In this document: one piece after another, positions 27,074 through 35,741 of the stretch | Numbering within the stretch: the first letter of the stretch is position 1 | How the letters are laid out: each line of letters starts with the position of its first letter | Origin: Herbidospora mongoliensis | Lineage (GTDB): Bacteria > Actinomycetota > Actinomycetes > Streptosporangiales > Streptosporangiaceae | Direction: 5' to 3' | DNA length: 64,000 nt | Assembly (NCBI RefSeq): GCF_001570545.1 | Contig: NZ_BBXD01000022.1 | Coordinates: forward strand, 124,001 to 188,000 | Notes under the pieces: generated by a model | What the model was told of the DNA's origin: nothing | Database searches by the model: none | Seen by the model: the letters and a program-made list of their open reading frames with translations, nothing else | Position numbers and translations under genes: made by a program

Positions 27074-27396
27074 CGGTCGATGTGACGGCGGCCCGCCCTG
27101 ACGACGCCGCCGTGTTGGGTGAGATCCATGCCGAGGCGTGGCTCGCCGCCTACCGGCCGTTCTTCGACGCGGAGTTCTTCGAGAAGGCCGTCGCCCGTCG
27201 GCGGGGTCAGTGGCACACGATCCTGGCCGAGGGCGCCGACACGGTTCTGATGGCCCGCCTCGACGGTCGGCCGCTGGCTCTCCGGGCGCCTGTAGAAGCC
27301 CCAGATCTCGGCCGAACCCCAAGCGGTGCGCCGACGGCCCGAAGCGGCGAGGGGCGTTTCGTCGGCCAGGCCGAATTCCACCGCCCGGCGTCCTGA
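27070..27396 (+). pseudogene. GNAT acetyltransferase, truncated and micro-inverted
   Basis: The open frame is 108 codons, well short of a normal GNAT protein (about 160-180). Residues 1-73 read as a good GNAT N-terminus (VDVTAARPDDAAVLGEIHAE, ending MARLDGRPLALRA). From 27289 codon use turns poor and similarity stops. On the opposite strand, 27381-27289 reads as the missing GNAT beta4 region, with SAEIWGFYRR, in 31 codons of normal bias. The segment is bounded by a 7-bp inverted repeat. Turning it over restores one frame up to RRPAS and a TGA at 27394. The rest of the domain, including the acetyl-CoA pyrophosphate loop, is absent. So it is a decayed gene coupled to the helicase stop. Confidence 0.8.
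27282..27388. other. 93-bp micro-inversion flanked by a 7-bp inverted repeat
   Basis: CCGGGCG at 27282-27288 and CGCCCGG at 27382-27388 bound 27289-27381. The segment is exactly 31 codons, and both junctions fall on codon boundaries of the flanking frame, so inversion keeps the frame but scrambles the sequence. Confidence 0.75.
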
Positions 27397-27466
27397 GGCG
27401 AGTGCGAGACGTGGAGGACAGGCGGCCGTCGGTCGTCTGCCTTGTGGTGTGGCCCGCTCGTGGGCC

Positions 27467-28249
27467 TCAGGTGTCGCCGAGATCGGTGCACCAGGCGATC
27501 GTCGCGTCGTCCGGCGGCACTGAGTAGCGTGCCTCCGCCCGGCGGACTCGATCGATGATGTCGGCGGGTCCGCCCGATGCCAGTGCGGCCATGACTCCCG
27601 GCCAGTCGGTGAGCCCGAACCGGTCGACGATCCGGCCGGCTCCGTTGCTCATGAGAACGGCGGCTGACAGCTCCTCGGCCGGACACCGGCCGGTGATCGC
27701 TTCGTCGGCCGCCCTCGGGTCGTCCTTGGCCACCCAGAAGCCGCCCGGCCGGTTCCGGTTGGCGCGCAGGTCGCGGAGGATCCGGTGATACTCGTCGCTC
27801 CCCGGGACGGTGGCTTCCAGCATCGGCTGGTAGGTCCGGCCGATGACCACCTCGCGAGGATCCGTGACGACGATCGTCGCGCCGTCGACGCGGTCGAGCA
27901 CGACCACCGAGTCGCCCAGAACCAGATGTTCGACGTAGCCGCCGGACCGGCGCACGATGGCCACGGCAGCCGACGGGCTGATGGGGTTCGTCACGTCGCA
28001 CGTGTCCCGGTGAGCGTCCGTCACCAGCGTGATGGCCTCGGCGAGGATCGCCGGAAGGCTCCGCGGGAGTGACAACAGGCCGAGGAGGCCGCCACCCAGG
28101 CGATGGGCATACCAGGCGACCCCATGTCGGCAGGTCGATTCGGCGCCGGGGATGCCGGCGCCGTCGATCAGCACCGCCGCCGTCGGTGTGGCGCCGGTGA
28201 AGTCCTCGTTCACCCGACCGGCCCGCGCTGGGGCACTCACCATCGTCAC
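27467..28249 (-). CDS. PP2C-like protein phosphatase domain protein
   Basis: 260 aa from GTG 28249 (ATG 28243 is also possible; no strong ribosome site). It has a reduced PPM/PP2C fold: GRVNEDF near the N-terminus, AVLIDGAGIP where PP2C has the DGxGG metal motif, HLVLGDSVVVL, SNGAGRIVDRFGLTD and a final PPDDATIAWC corresponding to the DN/DDAT motif. The metal-binding Asp residues are present, but the DG motif is DGAG rather than DGHGG. It would be a cytosolic phosphatase or a pseudo-phosphatase. It is convergent with the GNAT pseudogene and co-directional with the membrane-protein gene at 28308. Confidence 0.82.
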   Translation of the reverse strand: MTMVSAPARAGRVNEDFTGATPTAAVLIDGAGIPGAESTCRHGVAWYAHRLGGGLLGLLSLPRSLPAILAEAITLVTDAHRDTCDVTNPISPSAAVAIVRRSGGYVEHLVLGDSVVVLDRVDGATIVVTDPREVVIGRTYQPMLEATVPGSDEYHRILRDLRANRNRPGGFWVAKDDPRAADEAITGRCPAEELSAAVLMSNGAGRIVDRFGLTDWPGVMAALASGGPADIIDRVRRAEARYSVPPDDATIAWCTDLGDT

Positions 28250-28307
28250 GTTCAAGCCCTGGCCGCCTTTCTACGGGGTCAGGGCCTCGACGGTAACTCT
28301 CAGCGGG

Positions 28308-28838
28308 TCAGCCGTGCTTGATCGTCGGGATGCGTTTCCCGCTGCGGCCGTCGACCGCGACCCAAGGGTGTCTGGCCAGTTTGCGGGCCACGTCGACGAA
28401 GGCGGTGTGCCCGTCGATGTTGACCGGCACCACCGACGCCCGATGGTTGCCCACCAGGGCCCCCTCATGCACCCACACCCGCAGGCGGTTCCCGTGAGTG
28501 CCCAGGACCACGGCCGCCGTGTCGCACTCGCCGATGACGGCCGGCCAGAGGATGGTCACGTGAGTGCGGGACAGGCGCACCTCATCAGGGTGGGGAAGCC
28601 GCACCGGGCAGGACACGGCGGTCGGCGACGGAACAGGGCGGGGCGGCATCATCGCCGCCACGGGCGGCGGTTCGGGCCGGTGGTCGCCGGGGGCGAGGAA
28701 GATCGTCGCCCCTTCGAGAGCCAGCAGGGCCGCGACGGCGCCGAGGCGGTTACGGAGCGGCTGGCCGAGCCCGAAGAGCAGCCAGACGCAGACAGGCCCC
28801 AGCACCAACCACGACACACCAAGAGCAAGAGCAGACAT
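28308..28838 (-). CDS. Small membrane protein with exported domain, function unknown
   Basis: 176 aa. Two hydrophobic helices (about 3-22 and 30-50), then a Pro-rich linker (PEPPPVAAMMPPRPVPSP) and an exported domain of about 105 residues with two Cys (AVSCPVRLPH and VIGECDTAA). I do not recognise the family. A TAATAT -10 box lies in the upstream region amid inverted repeats. It is followed by the PP2C-like gene after about 58 nt, so co-transcription is likely. Confidence 0.7.
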   Translation of the reverse strand: MSALALGVSWLVLGPVCVWLLFGLGQPLRNRLGAVAALLALEGATIFLAPGDHRPEPPPVAAMMPPRPVPSPTAVSCPVRLPHPDEVRLSRTHVTILWPAVIGECDTAAVVLGTHGNRLRVWVHEGALVGNHRASVVPVNIDGHTAFVDVARKLARHPWVAVDGRSGKRIPTIKHG

Positions 28839-28850
28839 GATCAGCCGCCG

Positions 28851-28881
28851 ACCTAGACGATATTACGCTAGGTAAGCGTAG
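28851..28881. promoter_or_regulatory. Inverted repeats around a -10 box
   Basis: ACCTAG-N11-CTAGGT (28851-28873) and an overlapping TACGCT-N5-AGCGTA (28865-28881) surround TAATAT (minus strand) upstream of the gene at 28838. This looks like an operator. No regulator is adjacent. Confidence 0.45.
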
Positions 28882-28950
28882 CCCTACGCTCGGCAATGGC
28901 AACTTGAAGCCGAGAACACCGCCCGCGATCGCATCAGAGGCGAGCCCGCG

Positions 28951-29535
28951 TCATTCCTCCGGGTCGTCGGCCACGATGGGGTGCCCCGTCAGCTTGACCC
29001 CCGCCGCAGCCATCTCCGTCAGCGCGACCTCGGTCGTGACCGGCATCACCCCGGCCGTCAGGTCGAGCAGCACCCGCACCTCGAACCCCTGCGCCCGCGC
29101 GTCGATCGCCGTGGCCCGCACGCAGTGGTCGGTGGCGATCCCCACCACGTCCACCCGCTCGACCCCACGCTCCCGCAGCCACGCCGCCAGCCCCACCCCA
29201 TCGGACGAGTGGCCCTCGAAGCCGCTGTAGGCCCCCGAGTGGGCGCCCTTGCTGAAGATCTCCTGGATCGGCGCGGTGTCGAGGTTCTCGTGGAAGTCGG
29301 ACCCGGAAGTCCCCACCACGCAATGGGCGGGCCAGGTCGTCATGAAGTCGGGGTCGAGGGCGAAATGGCTCCCGGGGTCCACGTGGTAGTCGCGGGTGGC
29401 CACGATGTGGTCGTAGTCACCGCGCGCGGCGTGCACGCTGATCGCGGCGGCGACACCCGCGCCGCCGGTCACGGCCAGGCTGCCGCCCTCGCAGAAGTCG
29501 TTCTGCACGTCGACGATCACAAGCGCGGTGGTCAT
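28951..29535 (-). CDS. pncA: Nicotinamidase/pyrazinamidase
   Basis: 194 aa, standard length. It hydrolyses nicotinamide to nicotinate for NAD salvage. Catalytic triad: Asp in VDVQNDF (residue 8-13 region), Lys in FSKGAHSGAYS and Cys in GIATDHCVRATA; metal ligands Asp and His lie in TRDYHVDPGSHFA. TAGATT lies 7 nt upstream of the ATG, with no ribosome site, fitting a leaderless start. It follows pncB in the same direction behind a hairpin, so the two steps of nicotinamide salvage are neighbours but may be separately transcribed. Confidence 0.95.
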   Translation of the reverse strand: MTTALVIVDVQNDFCEGGSLAVTGGAGVAAAISVHAARGDYDHIVATRDYHVDPGSHFALDPDFMTTWPAHCVVGTSGSDFHENLDTAPIQEIFSKGAHSGAYSGFEGHSSDGVGLAAWLRERGVERVDVVGIATDHCVRATAIDARAQGFEVRVLLDLTAGVMPVTTEVALTEMAAAGVKLTGHPIVADDPEE

Positions 29536-29551
29536 GGCGTCCAATCTAGAA

Positions 29552-29598
29552 GATCGCGGGAGACCGGCGTCGTCCTCAGGCGCCGCTCTCCCGCGATC
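29552..29598 (-). terminator. 12-bp hairpin at the pncB 3-prime end
   Basis: Perfect stem 29552-29563 with 29587-29598, overlapping the pncB stop codon, followed on the minus strand by TTCTAGATT. It lies directly upstream of the pncA -10 box (29543-29548). Confidence 0.7.
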
Positions 29599-30874
29599 AG
29601 GAGAAAATACTAGGCACAGCCGGGTCTCCAGGGGAGAGGCTGTGGGCGATTTGCGGCAATTCAAGCATCGACTCGTGATGCCGGGCCCGCGCCTCGTCCA
29701 AGGACTCCCGCCCGACGATCTCGCCGTCGCGGACGAGGGAAGCCAGAAGGGGCCGCCCCAGGAAGTCGTCGGCCCGGTTGGAGATGACCTCTCCGGCCGC
29801 CACGCCCTCGACGAGGGAGCGGTAAGCCCACTTGCGGCCGCCCTTGCTCGGCTTGCCCACCGAGGTCTTGGCGACCGGCTTCATCGCACCGGAGGAGTCC
29901 TCGCGGTCGACCAGCTTGTAGACCAGGTTCGCCGTCGGCGCCCCCGAGCCCGTCACGAGCTTGGTGCCCACCCCGTAGCCGTCGACCGGGGCGACGGCGA
30001 GCGCGGCGATGGCGTATTCGTCGAGATCGCCCGTCACCACGATGCGGGTGCGGTCGGCGCCGAGGGAGTCGAGCTGCTGCCGCACCTCGAAGGCGACCAC
30101 GCCCAGGTCGCCCGAGTCGATGCGGACCGCGCCGAGGTCGCCCCCAGCGAGCTTCACGGCCGTTCTGACCGCCTCCGGGACGGAATAGGTGTCCACCAGC
30201 AGGGTCGTCGACGCTCCCAGGGCGTCGATCTGGGTGCGGAAGGCGGCCTCCTCCGAGTCGTGGAGGAGGGTGAAGGCGTGGGCGCTGGTGCCGGCGGTGG
30301 GGACGCCGTACTCCAGACCGGCTTGAAGGTTCGAGGTGGTCGCGAAGCCGCACAGGTAGGCCACGCGGGCGGCCGCGACGGCCGAGCGCTCGTGGGTGCG
30401 GCGCGAGCCCATCTCGATCAGGGGACGATCTCCGGCCGCGTAGGCCATCCGGGAGGCCGCTGAGGCGATCGCGCAATCGTGGTTGAGGATCGACAGGATG
30501 ACCGTCTCCAGGACCACCGCCTCGGCGAAGGTGCCCTCGACGACCATGATCGGGGAGCCGGGGTAGTAGGTCTCGCCTTCGCGATAGCCGTACACATTCC
30601 CGGAAAAACGGTAGTCGGCGAGGAAGGCCAGGGTCGGCGGGTCGACGACGCGTTCGAGGAATTCCAGCTCGGGCTCACCGAAGCGGAAGTGTTCGATAGC
30701 TTCAAGGACACGGCCGGTTCCTGCGACGACACCGTAGCGGCGGCCCGCGGGGAGACGGCGGGCGAAGACCTCGAACACCGCGCGACGATGGGCGGTGCCG
30801 CCGGACAGCGCCGCCCGCAACATGGTCAACTCATACATGTCTGTTAGCAAGGCCGAGCTCATGGACGTTTGCAC
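29597..30874 (-). CDS. pncB: Nicotinate phosphoribosyltransferase
   Basis: 425 aa. It makes nicotinate mononucleotide from nicotinate and PRPP. Characteristic blocks: LLTDMYELTML at the start, RRLPAGRRYGVVAGTGRVL, EGTFAEAVVLETVILSILNH, and VRIDSGDLGVVAFEVR. GTG 30874 is preferred because TACTCT ends 6 nt upstream (leaderless pattern); ATG 30862 is the alternative. It is divergent from clpS, the same arrangement as pncB1 and clpS in Mycobacterium tuberculosis. Confidence 0.95.
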   Translation of the reverse strand: MQTSMSSALLTDMYELTMLRAALSGGTAHRRAVFEVFARRLPAGRRYGVVAGTGRVLEAIEHFRFGEPELEFLERVVDPPTLAFLADYRFSGNVYGYREGETYYPGSPIMVVEGTFAEAVVLETVILSILNHDCAIASAASRMAYAAGDRPLIEMGSRRTHERSAVAAARVAYLCGFATTSNLQAGLEYGVPTAGTSAHAFTLLHDSEEAAFRTQIDALGASTTLLVDTYSVPEAVRTAVKLAGGDLGAVRIDSGDLGVVAFEVRQQLDSLGADRTRIVVTGDLDEYAIAALAVAPVDGYGVGTKLVTGSGAPTANLVYKLVDREDSSGAMKPVAKTSVGKPSKGGRKWAYRSLVEGVAAGEVISNRADDFLGRPLLASLVRDGEIVGRESLDEARARHHESMLELPQIAHSLSPGDPAVPSIFS

Positions 30875-30913
30875 GAGTCGAGAGTACGACCGCGGTGAGG
30901 CAGGATTGGAGAT

Positions 30914-31201
30914 GTGGGTAGCACCGCTCCGATGGAGGTCGAGCGTCCGATAGCGGACGTTCGTCCAGATTTGCCGTGGGTGACCATCGTCTGGAACGAC
31001 CCGGTCAACCTCATGTCCTATGTCACCTATGTCTTTCAGAACGTCTTCGGCTACGCCCGGGAGAAGGCCGAGAAGCTGATGCTCGACGTTCACCAGAAGG
31101 GCCGGGCCGTCGTGTCCAGTGGCACGCGGGAGGAGATGGAGCGCGACGTCCAGACCCTCCACTCCTATGGCCTCTGGGCCACCCTGCAGAAAGACGGCTG
31201 A
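30914..31201 (+). CDS. clpS: ClpS adaptor of the ClpAP/ClpCP protease
   Basis: 95 aa. ClpS binds N-degron substrates and delivers them to the Clp unfoldase. The core is [20 protein letters not shown], then [20 protein letters not shown], with the conserved NDP and His of the N-end residue pocket. The GTG at 30914 follows CAGGAT by 7 nt with no ribosome site. Its stop overlaps the ATG of the DUF2017 gene. Confidence 0.95.
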   Translation: MGSTAPMEVERPIADVRPDLPWVTIVWNDPVNLMSYVTYVFQNVFGYAREKAEKLMLDVHQKGRAVVSSGTREEMERDVQTLHSYGLWATLQKDG

Positions 31202-31728
31202 TGGGTCACGGTTTCAAGGCGACACGTGCGGGCGTCGCGGTCTACCTCGACGCGGCCGAGGCCAACGTGCTCAGGTCGCTGGTGGCCTCGATGGTGCTCG
31301 ACGTGGTCCAGCCGGGGGAGACCGGCGACGACCCGCTGGAGCGCGCGCTGCGCATCGGCCCGGCCACCGAGCCGACCGATCCGGTGCTGGCCCGGCTGTT
31401 CCCCTCGGCCTACGCCGACGACGACGCCGCCTCGACCGAGTTCCGCCGCTACACCGAGGGCGATCTCCGCGACGCCAAACGCACCGACGCGCTCACGCTG
31501 ATCGAGACCGCCGCCGGCGGCGAGGTCGTGCTGACCACCGAGCAGGCCCAGTCCTGGTTGCGTGCCCTCAACGACCTTCGACTGGTCTTGGGTGTACGTC
31601 TTGAGGTCACCGAGGAGATCCATCAGGAGATCGCCGACATGGGCGACGACGACCCTCGTTACCCCGCCTTCGTCACCTACGACTGGCTGACCTACCTGCA
31701 GGACACCCTCGTTCAGGCCCTTTGGTAG
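31201..31728 (+). CDS. DUF2017 protein
   Basis: 175 aa, all helical. It carries the family pattern: ATRAGVAVYLDAAEANVLRS, PVLARLFPSAYADD and a C-terminal FVTYDWLTYLQDTLV helix. DUF2017 follows clpS throughout actinobacteria, and ATGA overlap with clpS indicates coupled translation. No biochemical role is established; a link to Clp-dependent proteolysis is inferred from synteny only. Confidence 0.93.
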   Translation: MGHGFKATRAGVAVYLDAAEANVLRSLVASMVLDVVQPGETGDDPLERALRIGPATEPTDPVLARLFPSAYADDDAASTEFRRYTEGDLRDAKRTDALTLIETAAGGEVVLTTEQAQSWLRALNDLRLVLGVRLEVTEEIHQEIADMGDDDPRYPAFVTYDWLTYLQDTLVQALW

Positions 31729-31737
31729 GTTCGCGGC

Positions 31738-32139
31738 ATGCTGACGATCTCCCGCGAGCTGGTCGACCAGATCATCGCCCATGCCACGGCAGACCATCCC
31801 GACGAGGCGTGCGGCGTGATCGCCGGGCGTGCCGGGGTGCCCGAGCGGTTCGTCCCGATGGAGAACGCCGAGCGGTCTCCCACGTTCTACCGGTTCGACT
31901 CGATGGAGCAGTTCCGCGTCTGGCGTGACATGGACGACAACGACGAAGAGCCCGTCGTGATCTACCACTCCCACACGGCGACCGAGGCCTACCCGTCGCG
32001 CACCGACGTGTCCTACGCCTCCGAGCCCTTCGCGCACTACGTGCTCTACTCCACCGCGCTCACCCAGTTCCGGTCGTTCCGGATCGTCGACGGGGTGGTC
32101 GAGGAGGAGGACGTGAAGATCCTGGAACCAGGCGCATAA
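31738..32139 (+). CDS. mec: M67/JAMM metallopeptidase of the CysO-CysM pathway
   Basis: 133 aa. JAMM motif: Glu in HPDEACGVIAG near residue 23, and HSH-x7-S-x2-D in YHSHTATEAYPSRTDVSYAS. In Mycobacterium tuberculosis Mec cleaves cysteine from the CysO-cysteine adduct, and mec-cysO-cysM are adjacent as here, so the assignment is by motif and order. TAGGTT ends 6 nt before the ATG, overlapping the DUF2017 stop (leaderless). Confidence 0.93.
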   Translation: MLTISRELVDQIIAHATADHPDEACGVIAGRAGVPERFVPMENAERSPTFYRFDSMEQFRVWRDMDDNDEEPVVIYHSHTATEAYPSRTDVSYASEPFAHYVLYSTALTQFRSFRIVDGVVEEEDVKILEPGA

Positions 32140-32142
32140 AAT
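32137..32142 (+). promoter_or_regulatory. -10 box of the cysO leader transcript
   Basis: TAAAAT overlaps the mec stop codon and ends 7 nt before the ATG at 32150, giving a separate leaderless start for the cysO-cysM transcript. Confidence 0.6.
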
Positions 32143-32149
32143 GGGTGAC

Positions 32150-32218
32150 ATGTCCCTGGGCGTGCAACCGTGCCTCTTCGCGCACTCTCCTTCCGTCGTG
32201 GTCTACGACTGTCGCTGA
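32150..32218 (+). CDS. Putative 22-residue cysteine-containing leader peptide upstream of cysO
   Basis: The frame runs MSLGVQPCLFAHSPSVVVYD then Cys-Arg and TGA, so it holds two Cys, one of them the penultimate residue. Its ATG is 7 nt after a good -10 box, so it would be translated from the first nucleotide of the mRNA. The stop is 50 nt before the cysO ATG. Cysteine genes of actinobacteria are often preceded by short Cys-containing leader ORFs thought to sense charged tRNA-Cys. Whether this one regulates cysO is inference. Confidence 0.5.
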   Translation: MSLGVQPCLFAHSPSVVVYDCR

Positions 32219-32268
32219 TCTCGCCTCCCCGTAAACCACAGACCTTTTCCCGAAGAGAGAGAACACCA

Positions 32269-32541
32269 ATGGCCATCGAGGTCCGCATCCCGACCATCCT
32301 GCGCACCTACACCGACGGCGCCAAGGCCGTCGACGCCTCCGGCGCCACGCTCGAAGAGCTGATCGGCGACCTGGAAGTGCGCCACCCCGGGATCAAGGCC
32401 CGGATCGTCGACGACGGCAAGCTGCGCCGGTTCGTCAACATCTACCTGAACGACGAGGACGTCCGCTTCCTCGGCGGTCTCGGCACCCCGATCTCCGACG
32501 GCGACACGGTCACCGTGCTGCCCGCCGTCGCCGGTGGCTGA
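32269..32541 (+). CDS. cysO: CysO sulfur-carrier protein (ThiS/MoaD-like)
   Basis: 90 aa with a beta-grasp fold pattern and the C-terminal Gly-Gly needed for thiocarboxylation (ends AVAGG). Other family blocks: IPTILRTYTDGAKAVDASG and FVNIYLNDEDVRFLGGL. The thiocarboxylate donates sulfur to CysM, and Mec then frees cysteine. A purine-rich site (AGAGAGA) precedes the ATG. It sits between mec and cysM. Confidence 0.95.
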   Translation: MAIEVRIPTILRTYTDGAKAVDASGATLEELIGDLEVRHPGIKARIVDDGKLRRFVNIYLNDEDVRFLGGLGTPISDGDTVTVLPAVAGG

Positions 32542-33513
<972 letters not shown>

Positions 33514-33520
33514 AGAAAGA

Positions 33521-33560
33521 GAAGGGCCCCGCCTCCCTGAGAGTTGAGGCGGGGCCCTTC
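33521..33560. terminator. Bidirectional terminator between cysM and DUF3352 genes
   Basis: Perfect 15-bp stem (33521-33535 with 33546-33560) with a 10-nt loop. It lies between two converging genes and serves both. Confidence 0.88.
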
Positions 33561-33567
33561 CTATTTA

Positions 33568-35238
33568 CTAATTGAACAGCACGCGGAGAGAGAAGTTGCC
33601 CTCGCTCCCCTGGTAGCCGCCGCTGAGGCCGACGGCCGACAGCTGCTGCAGGTTCGTCTTGTCCTGGTCGGACATGCCCTGGAGGTACAGGTTCTCGACC
33701 TTGTCGAGGTCGACGAAGGCGGCGAACGTGGCCGCGTCGGCGTTCGGGACGGCGTTCTGGAAGGTCTCGCTGTCCTTCAGCGCGCCGGCGGAGGCGAGCT
33801 TGTCGGCGTAGCCCTGGTTGGTGGCCACGACGAGCTTGCCGTCGCCGGGGGCCTTGGCGAGCTGGAACTGCTGGCCGCTGGCGGCCAGGCCCTGCTCGAT
33901 CTTGGTCAGGATCGCCCCCGCCTTGTCCGGGTCGGTGGACAGTACAGCGCCGATGTTCGGCAGGTCGGCGTCCAGGCCCTCGGAGTCGATCGCGAGGGTG
34001 AGGCCGTCGCCCAGGAGCGTGAACAGGTCGTCGGGGATGGCCAGGCCGAACTGCTGCTGAGCCTGGGTGACGAACTGGCTGAAGGCGCCCTGTCCGGCGG
34101 CGTCCGCGCTCTCGGTGACGGTGTTCCACTGGGCCTTCAGGGCCTGGCCGATGCCGGAGACCGCGATCGCGCCGGCGGTGGTGTCGGGCAGGTCGCCGAT
34201 GGCCACCGGCTTGGCGTCGGCCACCTTGCTGTCGATGCCGCGGGTGATGCCGGCCAGTTCGACGTAGGAGCCGTCGAAGCGCAGGGCGCCGGCGAAGCGG
34301 CCGTTCCCGATCTGCGCGAGCGCCGCCTGGCTGGTCGCGCTGGCGGCGCCGCCGAGCTTGGCGATCCCGGCCAGGTCGGCCCAGAAGGACAGCACGCCCG
34401 GCTCGCCGAGGGCATCCATGTCGTTGGTGAAGTTCGCCGCCTCGGCCAGGGTGGGGCCGGTGGCGTACTTGTCGGCCTCTTCCTGGGTGGTGGACACGAT
34501 GGCGTAGTCGCCGCGGATGGCGACACCGGTCTTGGTGTCCGAACCGGCGTCGAGCTTGGCGATGCCGGCGCGGGCCGCGTCCGCGTCCTTCACCTGGATC
34601 GCGAGGGCGAAGCCGGGCTGCGTGGCGTCCTTGCCGGGCATGAGCGCGAAGCCGATGCGGTCGCCGAGCCACGGCTCGATGTCGGCCGCGTAGTCGATCT
34701 TCTCGAAGTTCGGGTTGTCCGTCGAGATGGCCTTGAAGAAGGCCTCACGCGGGTCGTCACCGGAGAAGGCGTCCTTGGTGACGGTGAACTTGCGGGCGAT
34801 GTTGAACAGCGCCAGCTTCTGGTTGGCGGCCGGGTCGAGGTCGATCCGGGCGTAGGCGAGGGCGCCGGCCGGGAGCGCCTCGGAAGGCTGCGAGCCGCCA
34901 CCGCTCAGGGTGGAGAACGCCCACACTCCACCGCCGCCGACGAGGCCGACGACCACGGCCGCGATCACGGCGATGATGATGCCCTTGGGGCTGCGGCGCT
35001 TCTCGACCGGCGCGTGCACCACGGGGGGCAGGTCGTAGCCCAGTTCCTCGGGCTGACGCCACTGGCCCTGCTGCGGCGGAGGGGTGAACATCTGCTGAGT
35101 GCCGCCGAAGTCCATCCGGGTTGGCTGCTCTGCGTACGGCTGCGGCTGCGGTTGGGGCTGCGGCGAGCGGTAGTTGATGGTCCGGTCCGGGTCTCCGTTG
35201 GTGTCGAACGGGAAACCGGGGGGGTTCTCGGCAGGCAT
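33568..35238 (-). CDS. DUF3352 membrane-anchored protein
   Basis: 556 aa. A Pro/Gln-rich cytosolic N-terminus (about residues 1-80, PQPQPQPQPYAEQP), one membrane helix (IIIAVIAAVVVGLVGGGGVW), then a large exported domain of about 440 residues, the DUF3352 region, with repeated alpha/beta units (AYARIDLDPAANQKLALFNI, WLGDRIGFALMPGKD, FVDLDKVENLYLQGM). Family function is not known. The ATG at 35238 is favoured over the TTG at 35253; no strong ribosome site. It lies downstream of the PRC-barrel-like gene on the same strand. Confidence 0.85.
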   Translation of the reverse strand: MPAENPPGFPFDTNGDPDRTINYRSPQPQPQPQPYAEQPTRMDFGGTQQMFTPPPQQGQWRQPEELGYDLPPVVHAPVEKRRSPKGIIIAVIAAVVVGLVGGGGVWAFSTLSGGGSQPSEALPAGALAYARIDLDPAANQKLALFNIARKFTVTKDAFSGDDPREAFFKAISTDNPNFEKIDYAADIEPWLGDRIGFALMPGKDATQPGFALAIQVKDADAARAGIAKLDAGSDTKTGVAIRGDYAIVSTTQEEADKYATGPTLAEAANFTNDMDALGEPGVLSFWADLAGIAKLGGAASATSQAALAQIGNGRFAGALRFDGSYVELAGITRGIDSKVADAKPVAIGDLPDTTAGAIAVSGIGQALKAQWNTVTESADAAGQGAFSQFVTQAQQQFGLAIPDDLFTLLGDGLTLAIDSEGLDADLPNIGAVLSTDPDKAGAILTKIEQGLAASGQQFQLAKAPGDGKLVVATNQGYADKLASAGALKDSETFQNAVPNADAATFAAFVDLDKVENLYLQGMSDQDKTNLQQLSAVGLSGGYQGSEGNFSLRVLFN

Positions 35239-35321
35239 GGGTTCAACTCGCAAAGTGGGGTGATCTCCGACGAGTTTGAAAGTATGCCGTGCCGGTAGCG
35301 AACGACTTGCAGCCTTCTTGA

Positions 35322-35654
35322 CTATTGACGTTTAAGTTCCTCTCGTGGCTCTTTGAGGTGAACTTCACCGGTATCGCTGGTTTCGACCAGGTCCCAGGGG
35401 ACGATCAGGCTGCGGGCGTACAGGAGCCGGGTGAGCTGCTGGAGCGTGCCGTTGACCCGGCCGCCGGCGTCGCGGTGGACGCCGAGCAGGAACTGCGAGC
35501 GGGTGGCCGACACGACGAGTCCGGCCGTCTCGGGCTCGGTGCCCCTCTTGAACGGGTTGCGGTTACCGGTGATCATGCGTACGTCCACTACGTGGCCGAC
35601 CCACACCCCGCGGACGTCCCATACGCACTGGCCGATCAGTTCCCGTCCCGTCAT
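35322..35654 (-). CDS. PRC-barrel-like small protein
   Basis: 110 aa. The start ELIGQCVWDVRGVWVGHVVD has the repeating small-barrel strand pattern of PRC-barrel domains, followed by an insert (NPFKRGTEPE) and GLVVSATRSQFLLGVHR, then RLLYARSLIVPWDLVETSD. PRC-barrels bind RNA-processing or membrane partners, but nothing specific can be said here. It is divergent from the thioesterase gene at 35742. Confidence 0.65.
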   Translation of the reverse strand: MTGRELIGQCVWDVRGVWVGHVVDVRMITGNRNPFKRGTEPETAGLVVSATRSQFLLGVHRDAGGRVNGTLQQLTRLLYARSLIVPWDLVETSDTGEVHLKEPREELKRQ

Positions 35655-35741
35655 GGCCGGTGAATGCCCGGATCTCCCTGTACGGACGGCTATGGCCCGG
35701 TCAAGATACAGTGTTCCAGAACAACATTCGGGAGGGTGTGG

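Noticed and set aside
26950..27381. Minus-strand open frame over the GNAT region as an independent gene
   Set aside because: Only the 27289-27381 part has coding character; the rest is the mirror of the helicase and GNAT N-terminus. Best explained by the micro-inversion.
32170..32541. A longer CysO starting at 32170
   Set aside because: The upstream extension is basic, lacks the beta-grasp start and overlaps the better-supported leader ORF; MAIEVRIP at 32269 matches CysO starts.
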